Positions 48,401 through 60,640 of a stretch of 64,000 nucleotides of DNA are shown here, one piece after another (the stretch's first letter is position 1; every line of letters starts with the position of its first letter). A program made the position numbers and the translations under genes. A model generated the notes under the pieces. The model saw only the letters and a program-made list of their open reading frames with translations. It was not told where the DNA came from and did no database searches. Origin of the DNA: Diphasiastrum complanatum. Its lineage: Eukaryota; Streptophyta; Lycopodiopsida; Lycopodiales; Lycopodiaceae. Location: contig CM055096.1 in NCBI GenBank assembly GCA_029204225.1, forward strand, positions 74,745,521 through 74,809,520. The letters are read 5' to 3'.

Positions 48401-51400
48401 ATCGGTCCAGAAGCAGTGGTTCCTCCACTCCCTTTAGGGACCCAAAAAATTTTGCCATTTGTTGAAGCTTTTTTTGTTCTTTGTGAGAAACTCAGATCTG
48501 GACCTCCCCCTTCCATGCAGCAGGACCCCAGCATTGCAACTGCTTGCGAAATAAAGATAGCTGCAAGCTCCTCTGATGTTCATTTGTCTGCAGATTCTGA
48601 AACTTTGCTGTCAAAGCCTCCAAACTCTCATTTGATGAAATCTGATGAGAAAGGCATAACGTTTGTACGATTTGCTGATAAACATCGCCGACTTATAAAT
48701 GCTTTTGTTCGACAAAATCCAGGTTTACTTGAAAAGTCATTGAACCTTATCACAAAAGTTCCTCGTTTGATTGATTTTGACAATAAACGAGCTCATTTCC
48801 GGTCAAAGATAAGACAGCAACATGAGCGAAACCATTTTACGCCCCTCAGGATTAGTGTGCGCCGAGCATATGTTCTAGAGGATTCATACAATCAATTGCG
48901 AATACGCACCACGGACGAACTTAAAGGCCGCTTAACTGTGCAATTCCAAGGGGAAGATGGTATTGATGCTGGTGGATTAACAAGAGAATGGTTCCTATTG
49001 CTATCAAGGGTGATTTTTGATAAAGGTGCTTTGCTGTTTACTACGGTTGGCAATGAATCCACGTTCCAACCCAATCCAAATTCCGTCTACCAGACAGAGC
49101 ACCTCTCTTACTTCAAGTTTGTAGGTCGTGTGGTAAGTTATGAGTTTGCTGATTACTTTCAATTGTATCTTCGCTGCTAGTGTTAAATGTTTTGTAGTAT
49201 AATCTCTTAGTGTCTCTATGATCACTGGTTTCATTTGGAAGAATGAAAGCAAGATGCTGTTTGCAAGCTCGGATTTAGCCAAAGTTTCTGTTCAATCTTC
49301 CTGGTCACTTTAGCAATGATATTTATTTGCTGTGCAGTTAATGCTAATTGCCAGTCTTTGAAAGGAAGTAAGGATTTGTTTTTAGTTGCCTTTGTAATCA
49401 TCTAAATGCTGATGTCTGGATTTAGGTTGCGAAAGCTCTTTTTGATGGTCAGCTGCTGGATGCCCACTTTACACGATCATTTTACAAACACATTCTAGAT
49501 AGCAAAATTACGTATCATGATATGGAGGCAATTGATCCTGACTACTTTAAAAATTTGAAGTGGTTGCTTGAGGTAAGATTGTATGTGCCATGTAAGAGAA
49601 AGGTTGTTCCGTTGAGAGTAGCTTTTGTTGCGATTGTTTGCGACTGTAGGAATATGCCAGACAGTGTTGTTATCATTCTCAAAATTTCATGTTTAGTACT
49701 ATTTTGTACATTGTTGTAAGCTTATGAGTGAAATATTGATCTTGGTATGGAAGCTGTACAAGTTATGGGTAAACATCACATTATACATCAGAATATTCAT
49801 GGAGCAGAGCACTGGTCAAGTGATAACGGGATTGATGTTAAGAAGAATAGAACAACCCAGAGTGGAACCGTTTTGGGCCTCGACCCTCTCCATCTCTGTT
49901 TGAATAATAAACATAGGAGCACTTATTGATTGCTCTGAAAAGACAGGAAAGATGTGATAATAGAAAGGCATGTACAACTAGGAGATTAGGTGAAGATGAT
50001 TTGAGCATAAGATTGGGATTCGGTGATAGTAATTAATTGTCACCATAGTAGATATCAATGCCTGAGCTAGCTAAATTGATGTAACTAAATAAGAACGTTT
50101 GTGCTCAATCAAAATGAAGGTCTTATAAACGCCTAATTATAGTTATAAGCCAAAGGCTGGAAGCTTAGAAGTAAATGTTATGAATGATATTATATTGAAG
50201 TGCGTTGGATTCTTGAGTCATGGAGATTGCTGTCCATAATATCTGGCAAACTTAGCTGCTGCAGATGAAGAAAATAGTTTTGTGCTTTTTAGATTTTAAT
50301 AATTTGCACTTGATCCTTTTTTGCAGCATGACATAAGTGACATTCTCGATCTGACCTTCAGTATTGATGCCGATGAAGAAAAACATATATTGTATGAGAA
50401 GACACAGGTCAGCCTTTTAGCTGATGTGGTTCTCACAATTGACATGGTTTCATGCATTTCTTTGAATGGAAATTTCTTTTTTTGAAGTTGAGATTGATGT
50501 TACATTCATCAGGTAACCGACTATGAGCTGAAAACGGGAGGTAGAAATATTCGAGTCACTGAGGAAAACAAGCATGAATATGTGGATCTTGTATCTGAGC
50601 ATCGACTGTCAACTGCCATCAGGCCACAAATAACTGCTTTTCTGGATGGATTTCATGACTTAATTGGGCAAGAGCATATTGAGATCTTCAATGATAAGGA
50701 GCTGGAGTTATTAATCAATGGCCTTCCTGATATTCCAAGTAAGCTTTTACATATATATTCAGCAGTTTTTTTCAAGTGTTTTGTGAACCAAGTTGGGGAA
50801 TGCATGGCATAGTTGTGCATTCAAATTCGACAAAGCAAGGAGTGTACTCGTGCGTATAGCTGTAAGAAATGCTATACCTTGCTATTCACTAGGTCCATCA
50901 ATCAAAAGAAGATTTCTGTGCTGATAACAAAATTGACGCTGGATACTTCCCTTCTAAGAATCACAAGTTGCTGTAAGCTAGTGTTTTAGATTTTTTTACC
51001 TGGATGTGTATTATGATCTGAGACTCACACTCAAATTCTCTTATTGCAGTGGAAGACTTAAAGTCAAACACAGAATATACAGGCTATACTGCAGCATCAC
51101 CTGTAGTGCAATGGTTTTGGGAGGTAGTCAGGGCGTTCAATAAAGAGGACCTGGCAAGACTTCTACAGTTTATAACAGGAACCTCTAAAGTCAGCCCCCT
51201 TCTCCCCCTTTCCAGTTTTTGCTTCAAGATTTTGTTTGGACAGTGCTGTTATCTAGACAGATTAGTTGCAAACTGGATAGGAAAGAATGTCCAATTCAAG
51301 TCGTGGATTGCTTTCTTTTGCTAACAGAAATTTCTGCTGGTTTTCTCACACAAGTGGTCATGATAGTGCCACCCTTACTTTTTCAAGTCATTTTTAGAAT

Positions 51401-53525
51401 CTTTAGTGCAACTTCTGAACGTGAATCTTCTGGTTCTTGTCTCGTTGTCGTTTTCAATTTCAACTTTAGAACAAACTTAGGGAGTTGTAATCCTTGCAAT
51501 CTCCAACTTTCATGTTTCTTTGTTTGATAAAGTAGGGACCTAAGTTGAGAGTTTATTTTTTTGGCTCTGTAGTGCATTCATTATTCATGATGTATTTTTC
51601 CTAAGGCAGGAAGTAATAGAAACTTAACCTGGGATTGAAATATTTGAAATTATGTGAGCACATATATTTGTGCAGTTGACAAGCACACTCTTGTGTGAAT
51701 AGGAATATATTGGTTGTCTTAGACTTTTCTGGGTGCATTTCTTTAGGCTAACAAATTGCATGTTTGTTATATTGGTATATTTTCTAGAGTTGATCCTCCT
51801 TTATCAGTATATACAAAAGAGAGGACGAAGGGCCTTTGCTTTGATAGAGGTATCTTTGTTGAATTGTGAAATCACATCCCTTGTGATCCTTTCTTTCACC
51901 TAATCACGATCTTGGATTTTGGTTTATCAGTCTACACAAAAGGTAGCATGAAGGGCCTTTGCTTTAGTTGGAGGTATCTTTGTCGAATGGTGAAAGCACA
52001 TCCTTTGTGATCCTTTTTTTTTTCACCTGAAGAATCATATTCTTTAATTTTGTCTGTCATAGTTCAGGTTAGTGGTGCCTCTCATTCATCTTCTGTGGGC
52101 ACTAGCTACTAGCTATGCTGACCTAGACACCCTTCAAATAAAGGATGTTTCCAGATCTTGTCATGCTAGCGTCGCTCCTATCTTTTCTGACCTTCATATG
52201 TAAACACCTTGGCTTAAGTAAAAGGGATAAGGTTTTTTTTTTTTAAGAATTAGAAATGTCATAAATGATGAATGAAGTTGATTTTTAGATGAGAAACATT
52301 TCAAGTATTTCACCTGAACCAGGTAAGCCTATTTGGAGCTGAAAGAGGAAACTTAGATTGAACTCTTTGTATGGATTTGATCATTTTTACCGAAGATATT
52401 GTGAAGGTCCAATTTCTGGATGGCTAGTGGACCTATTCCACTTCATTTCTTGCTGCATGGAGTCTGATGATAATTGTAATTCCATGTGCTGGAGGGTGAC
52501 ATGCTTTTCTTGATTGTGCCTTGTGTTCATATTTAAATGCTGTTGCATTTTCAGTGACACAATTATTTTCAGCTGAATGCTGAATTCTGATTTTGGAATG
52601 TCCTTTGTGTTTTTTTGTTAAGTGCATGAGTGTATATGTGATGACCGCTTTGAAGCAATGAAAAACTAAAATTTGTCCTCTATATCAGTCTTTGCAAACT
52701 AGCATAATGGAATCAAGCACCAAAGCTTTGCTTCTTGATGCAAAGCATTAGTCCCCACCGAAGCAGTTGTAAGAGAATTGTTTTTGAGTCTTTTCAGTCG
52801 GGTCTCTAGGTCCTTTTCATGTGTTGCTCTATGCTAACAGATATCCAAGATCACCATTGCTTGTTATTTTTGAGAGGAATATTGGCATGGATGAGAGGGT
52901 GCACGAGATTGTGTTCTAGAGAAGCTCCGTGCAGCATAATTGCTAATCAGCTGAATGCAATTTTGCTGTAGCCAAAGCACACCCTAAAGTATGGCTGTGT
53001 CTGCTACAGGTGCCCCTTGGCGGGTTTGGAGCATTGCAAGGCATCTCGGGTCCTCAAAGGTTCCAGATTCACAAGGCATATGGGGCTCCTGAACGCCTTC
53101 CATCTGCACATACATGGTATTGTAACGCTAACAGTCATTCATGGTGTTTTAGCGCAGACATTGTTGATATTTTTGTTGTTCTACTTGATCTGTCTGGACT
53201 TTCCTTCAATGCGCATTTTGTTATAATATGAATGTGGACTTTTTTGTATGTTGCTTCACTAGAGTTAATCATCATATCTTTATGCAGTTGGATTATTAGT
53301 CGAGACTTTTCTGAGTTTGTTTTTCCTTCTCAACAGTTTCCTTCACTAGAGTTAATCATCATATCTTTATGCAGTTGGATTATTAGTCGAGACTTTTCTG
53401 AGTTTGTTTTTCCTTCTCATAGTTTCAATCAACTCGATCTACCAGAGTACGCATCAAAGGAGCTGCTTCAAGAAAGGCTATTGTTGGCTATCCATGAGGG
53501 AAGTGAAGGATTTGGTTTCGGTTAA
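36466..53525 (+). CDS. UPL1/2-like: HECT E3 ubiquitin-protein ligase, UPL1/UPL2 type
   Basis: Transfers ubiquitin from E2 through a catalytic cysteine to substrates. Coding exons: 36466-36498, 37493-37588, 37704-37910, 38049-46145, 46288-46620, 46748-46955, 47092-47396, 47507-47859, 47962-49132, 49426-49572, 50327-50407, 50513-50738, 51050-51189, 53010-53116 and 53423-53525. All junctions are GT-AG, phases agree, and the total is 11,607 bases (3868 residues; Arabidopsis UPL1 and UPL2 have about 3,700). Start MKAKKKRGVEP matches the family's basic N-terminus. Then armadillo-like DUF908/DUF913 regions (first third), UBA 1314-1357 (RIVEMGFSRSRAEEAL), UIM about 1360-1372 (DEFARAVALSLSS), Lys/Glu/Asp run about 1732, acidic stretch 2175-2250, UBM-type repeats about 2715-2820 (IDPTFLEALPEDLRAEV, IDPEFLAALPPDIQAEV) and HECT about 3506-3868. 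The catalytic Cys3835 (PSAHTCFNQLDLPEY) is split by the last intron. It ends HEGSEGFGFG. No break is seen. Confidence 0.95.
51797..52030 (+). repeat. Diverged direct duplication in UPL intron 13
   Basis: About 51797-51902 and 51924-52030 both read TTATCAGTnTAnACAAAAG, GAAGGGCCTTTGCTTT, GAGGTATCTTTGT and CACATCCnTTGTGATCC, with scattered differences. This lies in the longest intron of the gene (51190-53009, about 1.8 kb). Confidence 0.8.
53254..53426 (+). repeat. 87-base tandem duplication at the last UPL acceptor
   Basis: CTTCACTAGAGTTAATCATC starts at 53254 and again at 53341. The copies are almost identical up to TTCCTTCTCA, after which copy 1 has ACAG and copy 2 has TAG. The exon used (from 53423) begins inside the end of copy 2. 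Confidence 0.93.
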
Positions 53526-55960
53526 CAGCGGCACTGCGAGTTTTGTCAATATCATTGTTAGATGTTTTGAAGTAAGATCATGATACAGTCATGGGACTTA
53601 GCTAACTGGATTCATGTGCTAGTCTCCATGCATAGTAGAGCAAGTTTAATAACATGTACTTGATTAGGCTTGTAGAGAGTTTCCCAAAATGTGCAGGTCA
53701 GAAAGATGTACAGATCTGCTTACCATTTGTAAAGTGTTCAGTATACTTTCTTTTGAGGCAAAATAATTGATTTTGCTAGCTTTGCCGATTGGTTAGGCAT
53801 GCTCATTATACTCGTGGAAGTACATTTGTGACCGGGGCTCGTTAGGCATTCTTTAGCCTGCTGATTATATTGATCTCTACATTTTTGAGAATGAGATGGA
53901 TTTTTAATGGCAAATGGACTTCCTTCAGTTGGTTGTGCTCATTTGTGTTTAGTGATTTTTGATAGTAATGCTAGAATGAATATAAGAGTCCGTTTGTCTT
54001 ACACTTTCAAATTGACTTGGCGTGTGGTACACAATGTCAGCTTTATGATGATGCTTAATTTTTTCTTTCACTTCTGAATATAAAATGCTACTTTCTGGAT
54101 AATTTTCTCAATCAAAAATCTGTTCTGCAATCTTCACTATCAAGCTTGAGTAAGGGGTAAATTCTTAAGCATACATTACCGTCTCCTGTGAGCTCAACGA
54201 GTTGGGTTTGTTCGATCATATTGGTGTAGCAAACCCAAAAGTAACAGCAGCAAAGCTATCCTATAAACTTATTGGTTCTGTTATCTGCACACTTGAGCAG
54301 GAATGATTGCAAGTATATGGAAAAGTATAGAAGGCCACATGTTCCAAACATTAAAAAAATTAAAAGAAAGACTTTTTGATTAGAAAAAGGCAATTTACAT
54401 TTCAAGAGGAACAAGGGAGGGTCTTTCCATTCCAGAAGAAAAGTTGGAACATGGGGGGCTACTGGCTTTAAAAAAGAAACTATGTTCAGAATGAGCTCAT
54501 GAAATCTAGGCCATTAGAGCAATTTTTCAGTGTGAATTTTGGCAAGCATTTTGAAGTCATAAAAAGAGGTCAACCTAAAACATAACCTTCTAATACCATC
54601 AGAAATAGTTCTGTGAAAGATATTATTACCATTCATCTTAGCTGGGTTTTCTTAGTCTGCTCATCTGTTTTGATGTGAAGCAACCTTTGAAGAAAGTTTA
54701 AACAATATACTCTTGCAATGGTCACAGCTATCTTCGATAACTTTTCTATTTACAAAATACAAATTTGTTCTTGTTGTTATATTGAACCCATCAAACCTGT
54801 TGACCAACGCATGGTCAAGCCACTAGGAGTGGTAAACATTGTAGGGGCAATTCATGCATATCTAGGTCTGTCAAAACGCAAGGGGCAGATTTGATTCTGA
54901 GTGCACTTTGTAGGGTGAAGAGATTTTGTAGTAAGAGGGATTCAAGTATTAACTACTATGAGATATGCCGAAGTTTTCACTCTATAACCTTTGTTAAATG
55001 TCAAAACTACTATTTCAATGGCCCAACCCCCATGCCAATCCCTAGCATAAAGCTAACAAATATGCTAGGATGCAATGATCAACCAGAGGATGGAAGACGA
55101 ACGATGACATCCATGACAAAGCACAAGGAGCAATGACACGGGTCATGGTTTAACTACCCTAAACTCTCACATTTTTTGCAGTTATTGTTAATTGAAGCCT
55201 TGATCCAAGAAAATGGCGATTACACTCTGTATTAGAGCACACTAATGGTCAACGAACTTCACATGGCACTGACTTCCAAAAAGAACCAACTATTCGTGGG
55301 GCCCTTGCTCACTTATCGCACATACAAGGACCTTCTCTATCACTTGAGATCAGGACCGCATCAAAGGAAAAGAGAGACAATCAAATCAGACCGCCCCGTT
55401 GTTACTCTTATGAACAAACTAGACCATTCTTACTGTGAGTGAGTTTGGTTGCTTCACAGACAATAATGATAGTTAACAACATCGACACATAGAGCCCACA
55501 CGATGACAACAAATAAAATTGACGAACTTTCGAATCAACGCATGATGACATTTGAGGAACCCAATTCCGATAAAACAATGAAGTAGAAGATCGGCCCAAC
55601 TCAATTCACTGATAAAGAAAAGACATGCAATAAGAGACAAATTCAAGCAATGCAGTCACAACAATTGTTGGGCATTTACAGAGCCACATGCAAAGCCCAA
55701 TGCACATATGTAAAAGAACCTAGTTATGTAGTTAGAAAGTGTGTAGCAGGCAGACTGCTGCGCACCACTGTAGACGACCGCAGACAGGGCTGCCGCGGAC
55801 AAGCAAGGCCTGTAGGCAGACAGTTGGCAGCAAGGTAGTTTGCAGGCAGAAAAAAAGGTGGCCGTATCAACTGTAGACCGCAATGTAGCCGATCCAACGT
55901 AATTAAACCCTCCCACTTAATCCAACATCATCGTCACCTTCTCTTACTCAATCCCTTTAC
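53526..55960. other. UPL 3' region and intergenic sequence
   Basis: The first few hundred bases are the probable 3' UTR. No other gene is supported. 55745-55830 is GC-richer with repeated GCAGAC-like words. Confidence 0.45.
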
Positions 55961-56160
55961 TCTCACACAACAATGCTTCTTGGTTTCCAAGGGAAGGCTA
56001 GAACTTGAGACCAAAGAAACTTTGGATGTCAAGCTAACCAATTGAGCCAACTCCCTTGGGTCTCACACAACAATGCTTCTTGGTTTCCAAGGAAAGGCTC
56101 GAACTTGAGACCAAAGAAACTTTGGATGTCAAGCTAACCAATTGAGCCAACTCCCTTGCG
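55961..56160 (-). repeat. Tandemly duplicated tRNA-like (SINE-type) segment
   Basis: Two 100-base direct copies start at 55961 and 56061. On the minus strand each reads GGGAGTTGGCTCAATTGGTTAG, with an A-box-like TGGCTCAATTGG (reverse complement of 56134-56150 in copy 2), then a CCAAAG/CTTTGG stem, then GGTCTCAAGTTCGAGCC, a B box (56096-56112). Copy 1 has GTTCTAGCC in its B box. Box order and spacing fit an RNA polymerase III promoter of a tRNA-derived SINE. I see no complete functional tRNA fold. Confidence 0.55.
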
Positions 56161-57930
56161 TATTCTCACACAACAATGGCATTGGTCACACATCAACCCA
56201 CCACCTTCCAGCATTTCAACAAACAAAGACAAACAACTCAAGCTTACAATCAATCAATCAACTATAAGCAAATTCAAGTAATCCACAATGACGCTAACCA
56301 ACAATGCACAACCTCAATCAATCAAGCAATACAATGGTAAATAACCAACACTAACTTCACAAGACAAGAGCAACAATAAACTAACATCCACACAACATTG
56401 AACTCTCCAACAATCAACTTCGCCCAACAATTGTAAGCAACTAACAAACATTCACACCACATTGAACTTTTCAACAATGCATCAACAACAATGAGCTTAC
56501 CAGCATTCAACTTCTACCAATTATGAACTCTCAACTTTCTCTCATTATCCAGAATCCAAATACAAAGAGGAGACTCCTCTTTATACCCAAACCTCAATGG
56601 TCCCCCCTTCAAAATGATGGTTTTCCAAACTTTATGCTCTTCTTGCACTTCTTGTCAAGTGTCCACTCCCCCATTGGAAAAGTACTCCAAGTGGCCTCCA
56701 TAGTAAATGGTGAGAGAGTAGATTTTGGCACGACTTTGCCATCTATTTCAACTTCTGTAACTGGTAAAATATTTTATGGGCCATTTCTAAGGCTGCAAAT
56801 TCTTCTCTAGCTGCATTTAGGGTGGGTTGGGACTCACTATTATAGGCAATTTTAAGCCAGTTTTTACATTAGGGTTTTATATGCTGATTTTTACAAATTT
56901 GTAAAATCGCACTCAAAGATAGCACGTTTTTTTGTGCGGAAAATTCAGCTAACAATCTTTGTCATGACTAAATCCTTCTGACCCAAGTTTTTTCTTGAGA
57001 TCTCGATTTATTCAATTTCTAATGAAAACGAGATTGAGGAAATAGATCATTGACATTGAGGGAGATTTGCAGTGATCTAGATCAATACTCAACTTTCATA
57101 GGATACATACAAAATCTTTTATATTGTTTGACTTTTTATTACCATCCATTGGTTCTTTTATAAGTCATCGATCCATCAAAAAAATTTCATGATTGGGAAG
57201 CCCAGATTGATCTTGATCTTGCAAAAAATTAGATCATAATCTATCGCTTGTATATCCAATATAGATTCTTGATCTTCTGATGATCTTGCATTTATATGGT
57301 TGATGATCTTTTGATTTTCTGGATTTTAGGTCTATGGCCACATAAAGAATCTCGATTGCATAGTGGATAGGAGAGAATCCATGATGTGTGAAGTTGCAAG
57401 AACATGTGTGGATTTGTTCTTGATTGGCCTTGATCTAAATCCATTTTATTGCCATTTTAGTTCCATCTATCTAGAAGTTCATATCATAAAGACAAGAGGA
57501 ACTTTGTTTAAGTCTTGATGGTAAGAAAATATTTATTATAATGTCTTTATTTTGACCATCAAAATACAAAACCAATAGTTGTCAGAAAAAGTTATTAAAA
57601 TAGCATGTGTTTGAACTAGTACAATATTGGATCTAATTAAAAAAATAGGGGCTACATTGTGTGTTAGATCTGACTCCTACTTAGAAAAGAGCAAAAATCC
57701 ATAAAAAGTTTCGACCCTCTGATACTAGATTTGAATTGCACTTGCAATCCGTAACAAGAGTATGTAGACTTCGTCCCCCCACGATCTACAACATCAAACA
57801 TATTTGGTGCATTAGATACTTTAGAACTATCACTTCCAACACCACCAATGCTTTTCCCCCTCATGGATAATCAAGGCAATGGATTGTCGTATAATCGAGG
57901 AGTGTCCGGAATGATGACGAATCTATGATG
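56161..57930. other. Intergenic sequence, possibly including an LTR remnant
   Basis: 56200-56500 is rich in CAACAA words. On the minus strand GGGTATAAAGAGGAG at about 56589-56572 resembles an LTR TATA region and lies in a 19-base palindrome (AAAGAGGAG-A-CTCCTCTTT, 56564-56582). No second copy confirms an LTR. 56850-57930 shows nothing recognisable. Confidence 0.3.
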
Positions 57931-58384
57931 AAATTGTTGGATTTCAATCCTCTCCCCCTCTAATTCTATTGCTAATCTATATCCATTTATTTGTTGTATA
58001 CAATTGCTTGTACAGTCGCACACTCTGCAAAAATACAGAGGTTATTTGATAGTCTGCAAAAATAAACAAGAATCACTAACAGGTGTTTGCTCGACATGGA
58101 CGAACTATTGAATACAATTGTCGAAGGCATTCCGAACTACGACTATATCGATCCGATACGTGGTTGCATCCGCAATTGTTTTGTACTTGTATCATCTGAT
58201 TTGTACATGCTACTTACTAAATCAATCATACCTTCTTATTTCGTTCAATATTATGTCGAAATCTATGCAAGCTTCTTTGAAGCTATTTGTATCTGATAAA
58301 TCTCTTATCGTTTAGTCGAAATTGTCGAATGTTTTGATACTACGATGTTCTATATTTATCACCTACACTCTGTAATTATTTTAG
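57931..58384. other. Unassigned sequence next to a copia remnant
   Basis: No coding content is recognised. The copia frame to the right should continue here as RNase H on the minus strand, but none is seen, so the remnant is truncated. Confidence 0.35.
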
Positions 58385-59450
58385 ATCTGTCATCTTGAAT
58401 TTTTGAGACAACATCCTCTTGGTATCCTTTATCAATTTGATATTATTATTGAATAGTAGTGTATCATTCACATACAATGTGATGATGATAAAGGATTGTT
58501 GAATGGCCTTGAAATAAATCTGATAGTCTGCAGAGCTTGGTTTGAATCCTCGTTCGATAAGAAATGAGTTGATTTGATGGAATCAAGCTCTTGAAAATTG
58601 TTTTAGGCCATACACATGGAGTTTACAGACACGATCCTTTTTGTCATTGAGCCCATAACCCTCTAGCTGGATCATATAGATGTTCTCTTCGATAACTCCA
58701 TTGAGGAATGCAGTTTGTACATCTAATTGATGTACCTCAAGATTGGCTGCAACAGCAAATGATAGTAGCAATCTGATAGATGAGTGCTTGACCACAAGGC
58801 TGAATGTTTTGAAGTAGTCAATATTGGGAATATGTGAGAATCCCCTCACCATCAGCTGAGCATACCTTTTGTCGATGCTGCCATCTGCTTTGTATTTGAT
58901 CTTGATAATCACTTGCAATCGATAACTTTTCTACTTGAAGACAACTTAGAGACAATCCATGTGTTGTTTTTGATCAACAAGTTGTATTCTTTATCCATAG
59001 CTTTCTTCCAAAGATCTGAATTGGCCTGTGTGAATGCTTTTTTACTGTGGACGTTGGCTCCTGTACAAAATAGTGAGCATACTCATCAGTGAATCAGATA
59101 GGTTGACTTCAAATTTGTGTTGATCTTCTGGGAGGTGCTTATGGCTAAAAAATTCGATTATGTGTCAGCTGCTCTTGAGTTGCAGGTCCTTGTTCTTCTT
59201 CTGAGTTTGTTTGTATAGGTTGGCTACTCGAAGGAATTGAAATTGTATTATGATATTCGTCAGTATTTGAGACACGAACGACAGGTAGAATGTGGTGCCT
59301 TCAAATCGATAAACTGATCTTAACAAAAAATGTAATATCCCTGCTAGTAAAATTTTTACAGCTAACAGGATTGTACAATCTCTACATGCCATTTGAAGGA
59401 GAATAGCTGGCAAAAGTAGTTTTAATAGAATGCTCGGTCCAATTTCTTTC
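58385..59450 (-). pseudogene. Copia reverse-transcriptase remnant (third lineage)
   Basis: On the minus strand the pre-RT linker (TNSEEEQGPATQEQLTH, SDEYAHYFVQEP-like, about 59260-59040) leads to LWKKAMDKEYNLLIKNNTWI (about 59020-58960). A break near 58920 precedes IKYKADGSIDKRYAQLMVRG, HQLDVQTAFLNGVIEENIYM and KLHVYGLKQFSRA (58918-58583). A degenerate active site LYVNDTLLF (normally YVDD) lies near 58480. It differs from copia A (LDVQTAFLNG against LDVSNAFLNG). Multiple breaks. It ends at the gypsy LTR at 59455. Confidence 0.85.
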
Positions 59451-59454
59451 TAGT

Positions 59455-60197
59455 TGTTGGAGGGTTTGTGGATCCCAAGGCAACCCTAACCCTAGTTAAT
59501 AAGTGAGAGGGATTTGGCACCCTACGTGTGTAAGTCCAACCCAATGATCACATAGTTATTTGATTAATTAGAATGTTAATAAAAGGACTTTAGGCCTTTT
59601 TGCGGGAATTTTAATGTCGCAGGGCCTAAATGTCAAGTTAGTGAATAAAGTTGGGTTTCCCTCCAATTTTGATGGTTCCCACACTTTTTTAAATTTGAAT
59701 AAAAAGAGAGGCAAGACTGGACCAATAGGATTCAGAGGCCAGGGTCCTCCTCTCTACTATAAAAAGGGACCAGCTCGAGTTGTTCCTGATGTTCACTTCC
59801 TCATTTCAATAAAGTAGATTGGTTCTCTTTAGAAATGGATTGATGAATGTCCTTGCTCTTCCTCTCTTCTCCTCCATTTCTCATGCTTTTTTTGGATTTT
59901 ACTAATTGTTGGATCTGATCATTATTGGGATTGCTATTTCTTATGCTTTTTGTGAGAGAGAAAGGGAGAGAGAGAAGAGTAAGTTTCTATCATTGTTGTG
60001 GAATTAGGGTTAATGGAAGTAGGGTTAATGGATGTAGTGTTAATGGATGTTAGTGTTAGATCCTCCATTTATGTTGAAATTTGAACTATACTATCACTCT
60101 CATGGGAACGAATACGCGTGACAACTAACTCCGTCTCTTTGATGCTAGATTGACTAGATCTTGGATTCAGGTTAGGCAAGGAAAGAAACCCACTACA
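59455..60197 (+). repeat. Gypsy LTR, third copy (5'-type)
   Basis: TGTTGGAGGGTTTGTGG to ...CCCACTACA, matching 31913-32659. TATA-like CTACTATAAAAAGGG is at about 59753 and CAATAAAG at about 59807. Three 15-base units TAGGGTTAATGGAnG lie at 60005-60049. It is followed by a primer site, so it is a 5' LTR whose element body is missing. Confidence 0.93.
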
Positions 60198-60201
60198 GTT
60201 T

Positions 60202-60220
60202 TGGCGCCATTGCGGGGGAC
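60202..60220 (+). other. Gypsy primer-binding site
   Basis: TGGCGCCATTGCGGGGGAC lies four bases after the LTR. It is close to the TGGCGCCGTTGCCGGGGA site of plant Athila/Tat-like elements, attributed to tRNA-Asp priming, with two differences. Confidence 0.8.
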
Positions 60221-60640
60221 GCCAATTTTTCAGTTTGCAACATGTTTGGCTGATGGTTACCTTGCATTAGGCATCTTGTCATGACATGAATAGTGTTAAA
60301 ACTACATTGTAGGGTTAGTTTGGGATTGATTTTGCTAGATTTGAGTGGATTTGCTTGTTTGAAATCTAATCTGATTATTAAACAGGGAAAGCTATTCACA
60401 TCACCAATCTTAAGATCCATTTGGATCTGCGATATCAGAGAAAAATAACAAAAATCGTCAAATCTGTCAAATTTGATCAAAAAGAGACAAAAAGCGTCAT
60501 CAGAGTTCAGAACTTTTTACCCTCTTTTAGGAAACCTTCGCCGAGTTGCAGACACCTTCGGTTTTGTTTACAAAACCTTCAGTTTGAAGGGCGAAGATTA
60601 ATTCCCAGCAGATTTCCGGAAACAGGAATCTCCCAAAGCA
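60221..60640 (+). other. Gypsy leader fragment
   Basis: Leader-type sequence with AACCTTCG at 60534 and variants near 60552 and 60572, as in the other gypsy leaders. Gag never starts; the element is cut off near 60640. Confidence 0.6.

Noticed and set aside
54780..54895. Possible gypsy protease remnant (VKPLGVVNIVG)
   Set aside because: Too short, and the catalytic motif is absent; could be chance.
56523..56810. 95-codon plus-strand open stretch
   Set aside because: No motif, and it lies across a palindrome and a possible LTR promoter on the other strand.
57664..57864. Minus-strand open stretch beside the copia RT remnant
   Set aside because: No RNase H or gag motif; cannot be tied to the copia element.
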